Positions 34,920 to 46,798 of a DNA stretch of 64,000 bases are shown piece by piece. The stretch is from Henricia sp. BOLD:AAB3569 (taxonomy: Eukaryota > Echinodermata > Asteroidea > Spinulosida > Echinasteridae), in contig JBBELK010000525.1 in the NCBI GenBank assembly GCA_037783545.1, positions 682,001-746,000 of the forward strand, read 5' to 3'. The notes under the pieces were generated by a model, which searched no databases, was not told the origin of the DNA, and was given only the letters and a program-made list of their open reading frames with translations. Position numbers and translations under genes: made by a program. Position 1 is the first letter of the stretch. Each line of letters begins with the position of its first letter.

Positions 34920-37260
34920 ATAACACTTGTTAAAAACAAATCTTTTCTAACATTTATTGTGTGTGTTGTCGGTTCATCGGTGTATGCGTGATCCTGTCCG
35001 ACTATTTTGTAAAGTAATTTGTACAGTATTTCCGCGGCCATACCAAATTTATCTCTCGTCCAAAAGCTTTATCCTTTTTGTGTTAAGTGAGAACGTTGGA
35101 TAGGTTCGTGTGCTGGTAGTTCCATTTACGGTATTAACAGTTTTATTAAGCCAATGGTAGTTGAATTTCAGCGCATGCAAAGTATTAAAAAGACTAAAAT
35201 TTCGAATTATGTCGGACTGCAGGGCCTCACTATTTTCTTTTCGGTTTCGAGTACCGGTCAAACTGCTTCTACATAGGCCTACAGGTGCGTGTTTTGGCGA
35301 CCATAAACAGAAACATGATTGTGACATCACAGGTGATTTAACCAATGAACTCTTTGGTTTCTGACACCCAAAGTCGATCATTGGTTAAAAAAGTGATTAC
35401 GTCACAGATATTGCTGACAAAATGCTTACATACAACTCTGGTATATTACAGAACATACAGAAACAGTCATTTCGCGAGCCGGTTTTGACTGGAGTTCACC
35501 GGAATAACGTGGGACTCCATATGGTGCGAAATGATATCAATATGCACGAATGGCTGTGGTGTGGTTAATTTTTTCCATCAAAATGTGATAAATTGTTATC
35601 TGTAATGACTATTCGATACCGGAACAAAGAAGGAAAGAGAAACAGAGATAGGCTGGAAATTTTAATTTTGACCAAGGAAACACGCCATTCTGATGTATAC
35701 CAAACAATATTTACAAAGTATCATTGGTACATGGCACATATACCGTCAGGCCTGTAAGGCTTACCGTCCTATAATTAATGGCATAAAGGGGGGACATTTT
35801 ATGGGAAGATTTTAATGGGAACGGTATGGTGCAATAGGTTGATGGAATAAGGGGACTGAGAAAAATACATGTAGGCTACGAGTAAAATTTCAAAATAGTC
35901 CTACATGTATCAAATTGGATGAACGGAGGAAAATTTATTTAGAGTTTTGGGAATGGTGTACATGTACATTTCACAACATCGTATATGATGTAGCCTATGG
36001 AGGTGTCGTTTGAATCCAAAATGGCCCAAAGGGTCACACATTTGAGTCGACAAAGGTTCAAGCCTATTCACTAAGGTCGAGTCCCCTAGGTTCCCCTTCA
36101 AATAATCCTAGATCTAATCGCGATGAAAAAGGCTTTACAAAGCTAAAGAGGTGTTTTGTTCTGGGACAGTGGTAGCCTTTTGTCAAGGCCTCGTGAATTT
36201 GGGCGATTTGGTGACTTGAGTAGAGTCTATACGCGCAGAGTGAATTACTCACTTGGCCTTTTTCGAACTGACAGGCAATTCTTATGTTTTTCTTTATTTT
36301 TGCTACCAAAAGTGGTAGCAGAAATCAGCCAGTCACGTGCAGGTCACTCCATGCAAATTACGCAGGGAGCTCCTACAAACAAGGGAGGTAGGCTTACGCT
36401 TTTGAATTTACTGGGTACATTAAACGGCAAATAAATTAAATCAAATGGGAATTATATTAGTTCCGTATAAAATGTTGATGTAATAAACAATTTATGTCAA
36501 ATATAAACGTATTTTCATGAAGCTCGATGGTTTTGTGTCGAAGTAAATATAAGTGCCGTACCTACGTTGGTAATGAACGAGGCCATAACGCCGCAAGCCA
36601 TGTGATTGGTCAATTTGTCCTGCGGGAACTGTACGTGACTTGCATCACACGCGCGCGTGCAAAACAAGCTCCTCGCGCCCATTGGCTCAGTTGAATGTTT
36701 GTTTTCGATTTCTGTTTTCAAAATCTTTACGTGCAGAGTGGGGCGTGGGTAATGTTGTGACGTTGCACATTCGGGTCAACTGCTTGCATGTAATGAATAA
36801 TGTAGCAGTTGCCAGTTCGAAAAAGGCCTTATGGCAAAACAGAAGGCATAGCGTTTGCACAGCCTTCGTATACTCCGCTCAAGACGCCCAAACCCCAAAG
36901 CCATAAGGCCTTGTCAAAAGGCTAGGACAGTGGGGGCTAATATCTATTGTCGCCGTTGGGTGTTCGATCAGTAAGGAGTTCTCATCTTTGTTCCCTGGTC
37001 CCTCTGTTTTGCAACCCCCTTCGCTCTAGACTTCCGGCACGTGGCATCTCTGACCGCAAAATTAGCATAGCAATTGGTCGGAAGAATTACCCTGTGCTTT
37101 AGGAGGCACGCGTTTGCGGTGCACGTGCCGAGCGTGCGACGGGCTGGGACACACACGGGGCTGCGCGCTTTGACCTCCCCGTACCGTATATACACACACA
37201 GTCCTGACAAACACTGCACGGACGTCAACAACACACGATAATTGTCAAATTATGCTTCCG
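34920..37260. other. non-coding stretch upstream of Tob
   Basis: No exon or transposon is clear. GATTGGTCAAT near 36602 is a CCAAT-type box. CpG density is above that of the flanks. Short frames are unsupported. Confidence 0.35.
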
Positions 37261-37269
37261 CTCCGGGCG

Positions 37270-37610
37270 ACCAATCAGCAGCCAGAGTACTTCACTCTCG
37301 CCTCATTATACATTCATGAGCTGTCTTCTAGACCTTTATCAATCCGCAAACTTGAACGATACTCGCGCCTCAAAGGGCTCTATTTTAATATTCCTAAAGA
37401 TCTTTTGTTGTAGTCAAACAAGACCCTTTGTGGCAGCCAGTCTCTTCCGGTCCAGTGTGGTGATATTCGCCATAAAAAAACAGCCCTGATCACTCGACGT
37501 CCAGATGTTGTATTCACGCGAGGTATAGGGTTCATTAATAAAGTAGTTCCGTGACTGGCCGGGTGCGCGTAATGGATAAAAAGCAGCCGCATTTTGTACA
37601 CAGCTGACAT
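37270..37610 (+). promoter_or_regulatory. probable Tob core promoter
   Basis: A CCAAT box (GACCAATCAGCAG) lies near 37270 and a TATA-like GGATAAAAAG at about 37574-37583. Transcription would start some 25-30 bases later, near 37605. It fits the splice structure of the downstream Tob gene: a donor at 37785 and an acceptor before the Tob coding exon. No RNA evidence is available here. Confidence 0.4.
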
Positions 37611-37784
37611 AGAGAATAGAGCAGACGACGTGAACACACGCAAAGCGTTCGCTCATCTACATTCGCAACAAACCACGGCACTCCTGGATTAGAACACAAA
37701 GTAAGGCTTCAAACAGCACAACAGCTGCACGCGAACATTGATCGTTTCGATCTGCACTGACGAAGTCGAATTGGATCACCTAAA
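37605..37784 (+). other. probable 5' non-coding exon of Tob
   Basis: A GT donor (CACCTAAA/GTGAGTATT) follows position 37784, in good agreement with the splice consensus. The matching acceptor CTGCTGCAG/GTCTG is at 39447/39448, 45 bases before the Tob ATG. Many Tob genes keep the whole coding region in the second exon, so this arrangement is expected. The 5' end is a guess from the TATA-like box. Confidence 0.45.
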
Positions 37785-39447
37785 GTGAGTATTATCGTTT
37801 TGGCTTGTTTTTTTTTCATCAAATTTTACTTTTCAATCCTTTGTTTCTAAGTCTTCTTTCTTTGTATCGTAAAATCTGTGCCATTGTAAATGTTGTTTTA
37901 GTACACACTTCCATAAAACAAAAACACAAACCCGTAGTTTGTAATTAATTTTTCTACAGTCGATTAATGTATGAATTAATAATATATTTTCCCTGATTTT
38001 AATTGATAAACAAACAGTTGTTTTGCGGAATTTCTCCGATTTTTACCTCGAACGGTAATTCCGACAGCTTTCAGACATTACCGTTAGTTAAAAACACATT
38101 GGTTAATCCATAGAGCAAGGAAATTGTTTCATTGCACTAATGTTAATTATGCTTTCTCGTGCCTTTCCCACACAAAGGAAAGTACATCATTTTGGCGCGT
38201 TTTGGATGCCCTATTTCATAGTCTTTTGTTCAGATACACACATAGGCCTACATGGTATGTACACAATGCATGCGTCAGGCATTGCCCGTGCCATACATGA
38301 CATGTAACGCATGTAGTGCATGAAGTATCATATCCCACGCATAAAACCTGAATCCCAATGCACATAACAGCGGTGACCATATGGCACAGCCATGTGTTTT
38401 TATATACCATTGTTAGGATCACTTAGGGCTGAATACAGAATGAATACATGTACTATACATTATTATAGTGACTGTCGTGCATACATTTTAATAAAATAAA
38501 TTTCGTTATGCATTTTCTTTTCTGTCGTCTGGGCACATCGCGAATGCCATAGATTCACTTTTGCTTAACTTGAACAGAAACCTAAGAATTTGTTTGTCAG
38601 ATAATGTTTCTGTTTGACTTGGGTAATTGTACATGCTGTAAGCGTTGACATTTTGTTTTATGGTTTGACTTTACATATATTAATTTTCAAAACATTTTCG
38701 GTGTGAAATACGGATGCAGTGTCCTTTTTAAACTTTGCCCCACCTTAAACGCTTTATTTTGTGATCAAAACCTTCAAAAAGGTTGTTATTTCACATTTTA
38801 TTTTTGTTTTGTTTTGGATAACCACACAGAAATTTAATCATTGCTAAAAATCACTTCCCATCAGACCTATAGTCACGTAGGCCTCCGACGACACAGGCAC
38901 TAGAAACAATTAGTCACGAGTCAAAGTTGACCACACAGAAAATGAATGATTATACCAAATCCACCGAGACTAAAACGACATTTTATTTGCCGAGACCTCG
39001 AACTACAAATCCGTCGAGAATTGGATGAATGAATAGAGCTTCCGTACGGCGCAGGTACAGTCATGCCGTACCCGTATAGCCTCTCAAGCTCCTTGTGGTG
39101 CCCGCATCGTGTGCTGGGTGTGACAAGGGTATACTGAACATCGAGGCACTTTTCTTTCAAGGCACACAAGAGACAAGTGTACGGTGAATCATAGGCGAAC
39201 AGATTTCTAAATTTAAATTATTGTCCCTTATCGATGAATGTGTCATCAAAGACAGGGTTGCTAGGGATTTGGAGGCGCGCGTGCGCATGAGCAAGAATGG
39301 GACACGTTATTAAAGGGAATGTATAGTAAAATGTAGTTTTTTCGCATACATGACGGCACGTTGTTTTATATAAGCACCGGTTAATTTAAGAGGAAAACAG
39401 TGATTAAATCGAGCATGTTTTCGTTTTCTTCTTTTTGTCTGCTGCAG
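37785..39447 (+). other. probable first intron of Tob
   Basis: Bounded by the GTGAGT donor and the GCTGCAG acceptor; a TTTTCGTTTTCTTCTTTTTG tract precedes the acceptor. It is AT-rich, with no transposon that I recognise and no coding exon, in contrast to the repeat-packed surroundings. Confidence 0.45.
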
Positions 39448-39492
39448 GTCTGATTATATTTTCTGCGACATCATCATCACCGACCCACCAAC

Positions 39493-40554
39493 ATGAAGGC
39501 GGAGATTCAGTGTGCCATCAACTTTATTCTTGAGCAGCTCTGCTCCACAATTCCACGCCATCAACAAGAACTCTTGGCAACCGAGCTAGACAAATCTCTG
39601 GTCAACAAATTCAACGGTCACTGGTACCCAGCATCCCCCTGCAAAGGCTCGGGATACAGGTGTCTTCGCATTGGGACCAGGGAGATGGATGCCGCTGTTG
39701 CCACGGCTATACAAAGCAGCGGATTGGAGGCAGGGGACCTGACGGAGGCCCTACCGCACGAGCTCAGCATCTGGGTGGATCCAGGCGAGGTGTCGTACCG
39801 CATGGGGGAGAAGGGAACAGTAGCAGTCATCTACGAGGAGAAACGTTTTAAGCCGGCAGGACCCAGCCACGTCCACAGCGAACCGGATCTAACCGGCTCG
39901 GGCCAGTTCAACTTCAACCCCGAGGCTGAGGATTTCCTCCCAATGACAATGGATTCACTGAGCTCCGCCATGAGGGGAATCTCGCTATCACCGGTGTCTG
40001 CCTTAGGATTCCAGCCCATGGTACCACTTGGGATGCCAGCACCTTCCCAGCATCTCCCCCATCCGCAGGCCCTCCACCCGATATCCCCAGCCGTCCCTGC
40101 TCCGACCGCCGCAGTAGCAGCTAAGCCCCGACTACAAGCCGCGCCCGTCTCCCGGCCCTCCTCCCTCACCTTTACCGCCGCCTCCTTCGCCCAGACCAAG
40201 TTCGGATCCACAAAGCTCAAATCCACGGGCAAGAAGGTAAATTTCCAGCAGCTGTCTCCTACGGAGTTTGCCAACTACATGAAGCAGCGCTCGGCCATGA
40301 AGGGGTTTCGCAGCCAGCGATCGCCGGTTGGAAGTCGGGACATCCCGCTCTTCCATGGCAAGGATGATGGTTTCAGCTACTGGGGAGAACCAACCAGTAC
40401 TCCCCAGTCCTACACAACATCTGGTCCAGGATTCGACTCCTACTCCAACCCTCCTACTCATGGTCACGAGTCCTGGATGACCTATGACAACCTCCATGCC
40501 TCGATGCCGTCCACGGAGCAGTATGGCCACCAAGCACTCATTGCCGCCAACTGA
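39493..40554 (+). CDS. TOB1: Tob protein (BTG/Tob antiproliferative family)
   Basis: A single-exon frame of 353 codons, close to the usual length of about 345 for vertebrate Tob1/Tob2. Residues 1-115 form the BTG domain: EIQCAINFILEQL near the start, box A around residues 41-60 (GHWYP, KGSGYRC) and box B around 88-114 (LSIWVDPGEVSYRMGEKG). In this family the domain binds the CAF1/CNOT7 deadenylase. Residues 139-151 (FNFNPEAEDFLPM) form a PAM2 motif, which in Tob binds the MLLE domain of poly(A)-binding protein, linking deadenylase to mRNA tails and restraining growth. Residues 225-246 (LTFTAASFAQTKFGSTKLK) match the conserved Tob block. The C-terminal half is Ser/Pro/Gln-rich and diverged; the second PAM2 of vertebrate Tob is not seen. 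Paralogue choice (Tob1 or Tob2) is not resolved; invertebrates usually have one. Confidence 0.95.
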   Translation: MKAEIQCAINFILEQLCSTIPRHQQELLATELDKSLVNKFNGHWYPASPCKGSGYRCLRIGTREMDAAVATAIQSSGLEAGDLTEALPHELSIWVDPGEVSYRMGEKGTVAVIYEEKRFKPAGPSHVHSEPDLTGSGQFNFNPEAEDFLPMTMDSLSSAMRGISLSPVSALGFQPMVPLGMPAPSQHLPHPQALHPISPAVPAPTAAVAAKPRLQAAPVSRPSSLTFTAASFAQTKFGSTKLKSTGKKVNFQQLSPTEFANYMKQRSAMKGFRSQRSPVGSRDIPLFHGKDDGFSYWGEPTSTPQSYTTSGPGFDSYSNPPTHGHESWMTYDNLHASMPSTEQYGHQALIAAN

Positions 40555-40640
40555 AAACTTTGATTCCAAACACAGCCAAGCATCAGGACATTTTTGTTTT
40601 GACGAAAGCATCAACTTCCTTTAAAAACTCATGAAATAAA
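40555..40640 (+). terminator. start of Tob 3' UTR and first poly(A) signal
   Basis: AATAAA at 40635-40640 lies 81 bases after the stop codon. Tob mRNAs often have much longer, AU-rich 3' UTRs; the next 2 kb is indeed AT-rich with many ATTTA-like words and another AATAAA near 42505, so an extended form is possible. Confidence 0.5.
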
Positions 40641-42574
40641 CATTTTGACGACAGTTTGCTCTCCGCCACCTCGGCAAACCCAAGGCATCGATTAATAAGA
40701 AGAAAAAAAATCTTATTTCGGCCAATGACGTCACTTTTTCTCGCGCCAAGAGAATTTTGTCGATTACATGTAGGCCTATACAGTTTTTCAAATGCAACTG
40801 GCTTAAACATGGCGGCTGTGCAAGCTGTACTATTTAACTCTGAGACCTTTTTGCCTCAGCTTTTTGTATCAACGTAATTTCAGATAATGTAGGTGTACAA
40901 AAAATCAAGTAAATAATTTTCACAATGATAATATTTTTACATTATTTCGATCTGACTGAGCATATTTTTTTAAGTTTGAACAATGAAGCTGTCAGAAATG
41001 TATAAATGGTATTTTGCGATAACTAGTTTAACGGCGTGATGTGAAACGTGCAACCAGAGGCATTCCGTTTATTGATGGCTAGCCTATATATCGCAGGCGG
41101 TATGGGAATGGCAAATGGGAAAAATATTTGCAGTGGCGTGGCGTGTGAGGAATTTGGGATGCGGATTCGAAACGCCAAAATGATCACATCTGATGAAGGT
41201 ATAGCATGCACATTCCACAGTGTATATACCGTCTATGGCTTTTGCCATCTTTTGAAGTTTCAGCTTCGTGTTAGTGGCATTTAGATTTCATTAAAAACGT
41301 TTAAAAGTGCGTTTTTAAATATTAGCAGTTCTGTATACAGCCTTTATCAATATAACAGAAATTCAATCAAGATATCATATTAAAACCAAATGCCCAAACA
41401 GCCGTTGGATATCCCTGGGTGACATTTTAAAGAGCACAAAGAATGCAGTCTACGGCCGTTTCGTGCGGTCCAATGCTGTCTTCGAGAAATGTGACATTTG
41501 GGATTTATCCAGCTGTTTATGACATTAGGTGAGGGGGTTTTACGTGGAATGCCTCTGGTATTTGTCAGAGCGTGGTTTTCATTCGTAAACGGATGACTTA
41601 CAGATTTTTGCTACATTTCGATTAACCACAAGCAGTTAAAACAGGGTTCACGTGGAATTTAAATTTGTGCATTATCCTGGAGAGCTCCGCGAACCAAAAT
41701 GGTTAGTGGGACATTGAAGTCTGTTAGCCTTATTTTTAAATTTTGTAACGATATAGGCCCTATATACATGTATAGTTACTGCTTCGAAAGAAAAATTGTA
41801 TAAATGAAAAAGAATGAAAAATAGAAAAAAAAAAAAAAAACACTAAGTGTAACATGTAGCATTCAGAATCGTAAAACTGTTACATAATTATAACATAAAC
41901 ATAATTGTAAAACACGACACTTTTTTATCTGTACAATTTTCCTATCAGTTTTGGAACTAACACTAAAGGCCTATAGGCCCTAAATATATTTCTGGCGGTT
42001 TCATCTTGCGTAAAACCATAAAAAAAACAGTATTTTGATATTTTCACGCATGACAAAAATACCAAAGCGTTGTTTTATTGTTGATATCATATTTTGTCTG
42101 GTATTTAGGGATTTTGTCATTCTTTTCTATGTTTAATGACCACGAAAATGTGGACATTTTTTGGCGTAAATTACTCAGAATAGATACGTGAAAAGAATTG
42201 GCACGGATTTGCATAATGATCTCGTAACAAAACAGTAGCTACTTCGTTTATATACTAACAAAATGAGATGTCACAAATCTACTGTATTTGATACCAAATT
42301 TCTATTTTAGTACTTTCATTTGAAAAAAAATATAAACTTAGATTTTGAGGTTTTAAATGCAATTTCTTACTATTTTGGTAACATTCTATGAAACGTGTAT
42401 TGTTCGATCAGGAGGTTTTTATTGTGCAATAAGAGACGATATGAAATGGTGCATGTGATCCGTACATGGCTTGACGAGCTTATTTATAATTGACTGAAGT
42501 TAAAATAAAATTTTGTTTTAAAATTGAAGGGAGCTTTATCAAGTGAAGTGAGCCCGTGATAATTATGATAATTT
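40641..42574 (+). other. AT-rich flank, possible extended Tob 3' UTR
   Basis: No other gene is seen. A 14-bp inverted pair (ACCAGAGGCATTCC near 41052, its inverse near 41547) brackets about 500 bases. A CRE palindrome occurs at 40726-40733. Confidence 0.35.
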
Positions 42575-42668
42575 ATGCACGGCACTGGACCCAAATTTCC
42601 CCTATTTCACAATCTATGCCATGGCATAGATTGTGAAATAGGGGAAATTTGGGTCCAGTGCCGTGCAT
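42575..42668. repeat. perfect 94-bp palindrome without spacer
   Basis: Each base from 42575 to 42621 pairs with its partner in 42622-42668, centred on GCCATGGC. I checked all 47 pairs. The ends are ATGCACGGCACTGG and CCAGTGCCGTGCAT. It could be a very young foldback element, a structured RNA if it is in the Tob 3' UTR, or an assembly artefact. An overlapping frame on each strand is an accident of the symmetry. Confidence 0.95.
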
Positions 42669-43175
42669 GCACCGCGTATTCTGAGAATAACGGTAAACTC
42701 CCACACATCGTGTTTGCAACGCCCGCGCGTGAGGGGAGAGTAAATCTCCGCGGAACTTGCGTAATTTTGTCTTGTCCTTTCTCTTTTTTACGTTTTTTAT
42801 GAAAATATTTTGGTAGAAAAAATATACAAAAAAAAATTAGTACTAAAGTGAATGCGTTCTCGTCCACGCTATAGAGTATAGACCTTTTTGATGGCGGCCA
42901 TCTTGGGGCAATCACATTATCAGCGTGCGTCGTGCATGCATGAGAAGGTTCTTTGTGGAGTTTATTGTCACTTCATTTAAATTTATACGAAAACCCACCC
43001 AACATTGCCACTTGCAATGTGCAATTATTGGAATGTTCAAAATGAGACTGGTAGGACAACATGTTCGGAAGGAAATGAGTAGTTGATTATTACTTCAGAC
43101 CTTGTGTACTACTGAGAAAGGCTAAAAAAAACATTATGTTTCCTCACAAAATCTTTATTTTTTTTAACTCCTCAA

Positions 43176-43500
43176 AGGAGCGTGTCCAGATCACATTTTG
43201 ACCCACCCACTTTTTCCATGGATGTTGAGATTTTGATACCATATCAGTTGTCACATTTTTCTCATTACCATTCTGAAATTTCGCGTTCTTATACATAGTC
43301 AAGGATATCATCGAAAAACCATCAATGTTTTGTAAACTAAATTATAAGGCAGTGGAGTAATTACACCAACGTTTTGCTTCCACATCCAAATTTGAGATTG
43401 CAAATTCCCCGTTTTCGTCCCATGGACAGTATTTTGGTGAGATATTTTATATGATGGTTATATGTTAAAACGAAATCCATTTTTTCTGAAAAACGCTCCT
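43176..43500. mobile_element. AGGAGCGTG-family element, most complete copy
   Basis: Starts AGGAGCGTGTCCAGATCAC and ends AAAAACGCTCCT, so the outer 10 bp are inverse (AGGAGCGT/ACGCTCCT). Flanks TCAA (43172-43175) and TTGA (43501-43504) look like a mutated TTAA pair. The core holds GGATATCATCGAAAAACC and TTGCTTCCACATCC. This copy defines the family as about 325 bp. Confidence 0.8.
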
Positions 43501-43504
43501 TTGA

Positions 43505-45584
43505 TTTGGGTTTTTCAATACAACTCTGCACCTACACCGATGCTTTGAGTCATTTTAAAGAGAACAAAAATCGGATAACTTTTCAACTCTTACCACCTCC
43601 CCCACCTCCCTAAGTTTAAATGTTCACCACATGGTGTTTAGACAAGTTACACGCCTAGCCTGCCATAACTCTAACATGCCACATCCATCCCAAACTATTT
43701 TTTTCAACAAAATTGCTGTCTTGTGTACCAACACAGCTAGTAGCTACATGCCAGCCAAATTTTTTAAAAACCACATCACCCAATGGCGTATTCAAGTCCG
43801 GCAGTTTCTGCTCACGTACATGCAAAATACACACTGCCAACATCAATCCAACCACCCACCGTACCCCCGCCCCCGCCCCCGCCCCCTTTTCATGTCAATG
43901 TCCTCGTAGACCTTTGTCTATTACATGTATGTGTTATTTTTGCGTTGAGCCAATCCTCCACCAAAATGCTCACCCATGCAAATTTTAATCACAGATTATG
44001 GAGATGTGCTAGCGGTAGACACGAGTGACATAGGTGTTTCCACGGCAACGCTACATCTAACAGATAATTCTGAAGGTTATCTTTACACTTGAACGTGCAG
44101 CAAACTGTAGGTATAATAGCATGTCGTCAACTGCGGAACATAAGCCTCCCAAGACTTAAAGAGACAATCAAGGGACCTTCTCACCAACGTCTGCCTAAAC
44201 AAAATCAAATCTGACGGCTGACGATGGTCCGGTCGTTGCCTATACATACAGACGATGTCCTACACTATAGGGTGCATGAAAACATTCTCAGGTAGGCCTA
44301 GGCCTATATGTAAATTGGTTTTATACTCGGCAAGATATGTGACAGAGGGACTCCCCCTACTACCCATATTATACATACTGTACATGTACTTCAACACACT
44401 CTTAATTAACCATAACCCCTTGATCCTATTGAAAATCGTGTCCAAATCGGAGGAATAGACTAAAGTTTGACGTCAGATGCCATGGTAATTGGCTCTAAAC
44501 AATCGCTGGTAATCTGCAAGGTCCATTGCTAAAGCGCAGAGAAACGTACAGTTCATCACTGGTTTTAGTGTAGATCCAGTAACCTTGGCAACACACAAAG
44601 CGGACGTTTCCACTTTATTATTTTAATTCTTCATAGGCCTACTAGTCTTGGAATAAGCAAAAGTAAATTAAATTAAATTAATTTAAAACATTTTGTAAAG
44701 ATGTGCTCATTCATAGATGAGCACATCTTTTAAGTACAAAATTCCTTTTTGCGAACACACCACCTCCCCTAAGGCCTGAAAATAATTATTTTAAAATTCC
44801 ATGGATGTCCGAGACACAATGGAACATATTGTGCTGCGATATGGTTGGTATGCACGCAAAACGAGCAACTGCAAAAATGGCGGGAAATTCAAGAATAGGC
44901 TACTAGTCATATACGTTCTACTTCAGCTAAACAGGGGAAAGGGAGTACTGGACACGGATTCTACACTATTTAATTTTGTTAAGCTTTAAAAACTCACCCT
45001 GTCTTGAATGAGGAATAAAACTGCATGAGCGCGTATGTACCACTGCAGGACCGAAGCGAAGCATTACTCCGGAGTTTCACCCATACTCGGTAACAAGAAA
45101 AGGTTCACACCGGACAAAACCTTTGCTTCTGTATCCACGAGGCGAAGTCAATAACGTCCAGTTTGCACCGAGAGGTCTTCTCTTCGTCCTGCAGGATTTT
45201 AAAACTCCAATTCCCCGGTAAAACACAAGCCATTTGCGATGAATTTCGCGTAGTTTAGCTGCATCCGTGCGACACTGCCAACACCACTCCAAAAATACCA
45301 AAAGTACACTTTCGCCGGGTACCAGTTTTGTACAAGACGCACTGCCTACGATGTACCGATTACCAGCGACAAAGCAGACGAAATTTTGGCTGTTGCTGAA
45401 CATTGCACACAAAGTAGCCTACTCCAAGCCAAAATTTGGAGCGCGCGCGCGATTTCTAGTATTGCATAACTTGCGGCTTTGGAATTTGGCTCGTTTTCAA
45501 ACTACGTTCTTTTTGTACGGTTAGGTCAGAGACATGGAGGAACATTTTTCTCCTCCAGGTCTCTGGTTGGGTGTATAGGCCTAA
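43505..45584. other. no gene recognised; small repeats
   Basis: Contains a CCCCCG-type run near 43863-43892, a CRE palindrome at 44468-44475 and the hairpin at 44697-44730. A minus-strand frame at 45077-45412 was examined and shows no family features. Confidence 0.4.
44697..44730. repeat. perfect 14-bp-arm hairpin
   Basis: AAAGATGTGCTCAT and ATGAGCACATCTTT flank a six-base loop. No promoter is associated with it. Confidence 0.8.
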
Positions 45585-45826
45585 CAGGGGCGGATCCAGG
45601 AATTTTTCCAGGGGGGTGGGGGCGGGGGGAGGGGGGAGTTTCGGCCCGTCAGATTTTGTTATATATATATATATACATATATATAAAGTACATGGACATC
45701 TTTTTCTTGCGTAAAAATGGACGTATAATATTAACAAATAACATACTTTGACAAGATTTTCCATTTTTTAAGAGCAGGGGGGCGGGTTTTGACCCCCAAA
45801 CCCCCACCCCCCTGGATCCGCGCCTG
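45585..45826. mobile_element. MITE with CAGGGGCGGATCC ends
   Basis: CAGGGGCGGATCCAGG at the left is met by CCTGGATCCGCGCCTG at the right. G-rich then C-rich arms enclose a TA-repeat (about 45658-45685). CCTAA occurs immediately outside both ends, perhaps a short target duplication. It resembles hAT-type MITEs seen in many animals; overlapping frames are not genes. Confidence 0.7.
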
Positions 45827-46237
45827 CCTAAATACATGGCTGTAAGACAGAAACAAATAACACGAACATAACTTCTTTTCAAAGTCGTATAGCGTCATTC
45901 TAATGGAGACATGGGTCAAGCAGAAGACGTGTAATTATTTTGCTCCAGTGAATAACGGACTGGGGACAATCATTATTATAATCCTGCTTCTTTTTAACAC
46001 AATCATTACTGACAAAGGTTTTCTCTTTTAAACTTTGCATTCCCTTACAGACGTTTTCAAAACAAAATTCAGACAATCGTTTATACTAATCATTCACACG
46101 GAGCCAAACTGACCAGAAATTTACCTTCACCACAGACACAATTTAGCACATCTAAAGCCATTTTTGTTACGAATTTCACGATTAGGTAAGAATTGTTGAG
46201 ACTCTATAGAATGTCTCAGGTTATCTCAACATATCTT

Positions 46238-46516
46238 TTAAGCAGTAATCAGCTGGGCCGGGGTTGAGGACCCGGCGATAGCAAGAGGTTGCATGTCTGT
46301 TAGCCCCGACCAATGCTCTTTCTCCACCGCCGCCATATCTTCATCAATATGAACACACTCGGTGCCCTCAACAACAACAAAAGATCCTGAAAAGCCATTG
46401 ACCATGTTGCTGCGCTGCCATATCTTGAAACCGAATGCCCAAAGTTCCGGCGGGAAATTTGAATAGTAGGAAATCGTACGAAAACAATTGTAGCAAATCG
46501 TACAGTGGGCGCCCAA
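46238..46516 (-). CDS. uncertain open frame, possible captured coding fragment
   Basis: A 92-codon frame whose last 50 residues look more protein-like than those in repeats (SGSFVVVEGTECVHIDEDM, then HWSGLTDMQPLAIAGSS). I recognise no family. It ends at a stop near 46238 and its upstream part enters a MITE region. It could be a transposon passenger or a gene remnant. Confidence 0.2.
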   Translation of the reverse strand: MGAHCTICYNCFRTISYYSNFPPELWAFGFKIWQRSNMVNGFSGSFVVVEGTECVHIDEDMAAVEKEHWSGLTDMQPLAIAGSSTPAQLITA

Positions 46517-46584
46517 AAGATCGTAAAAAGTCTACGACATGCGATAACCTGCGAAGCACTACGAAATCGTAACTGTATCGTACC

Positions 46585-46733
46585 GCGGGCCTCCCACTGT
46601 GCAATTTTTGCCACGAAATTCCAACGATTAGGTACGATTTGGTGAGATTACCAGAGACTGTCTATAGACTCTATACACAATCGTACCAAATCGTTGGAAA
46701 TTCGTGGCAAAAATCGCACAGTGGGAGGCCCGC
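46585..46733. mobile_element. 149-bp foldback, GCGGGCCTCCCACTGTGC ends
   Basis: Arms pair over almost the whole length: GCGGGCCTCCCACTGTGC with GCACAGTGGGAGGCCCGC, then TTTTTGCCACGAA with TTCGTGGCAAAAA. A further GCACAGTGGGAGGC at about 46770 and a decayed relative at 46485-46510 indicate that more ends of the same family are nested here. Confidence 0.8.
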
Positions 46734-46798
46734 TTTAAGGAATCGTTAACAAATCGTAACAAAAAATCGCACAGTGGGAGGCTGGAAGATGCTGGAAA

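Noticed and set aside
43863-43892. CCCCCG run considered as a G-quadruplex regulator
   Set aside because: It could form one on the minus strand, but it lies in no recognised promoter; similar runs here belong to MITE arms.
44697-44730. Hairpin considered as a microRNA precursor
   Set aside because: The stem is only 14 bp with a 6-base loop, too short for a precursor, and nothing indicates transcription.
45077-45412. 111-codon minus-strand frame
   Set aside because: Mixed composition, an open plus-strand frame over part of it, and no recognisable domain.
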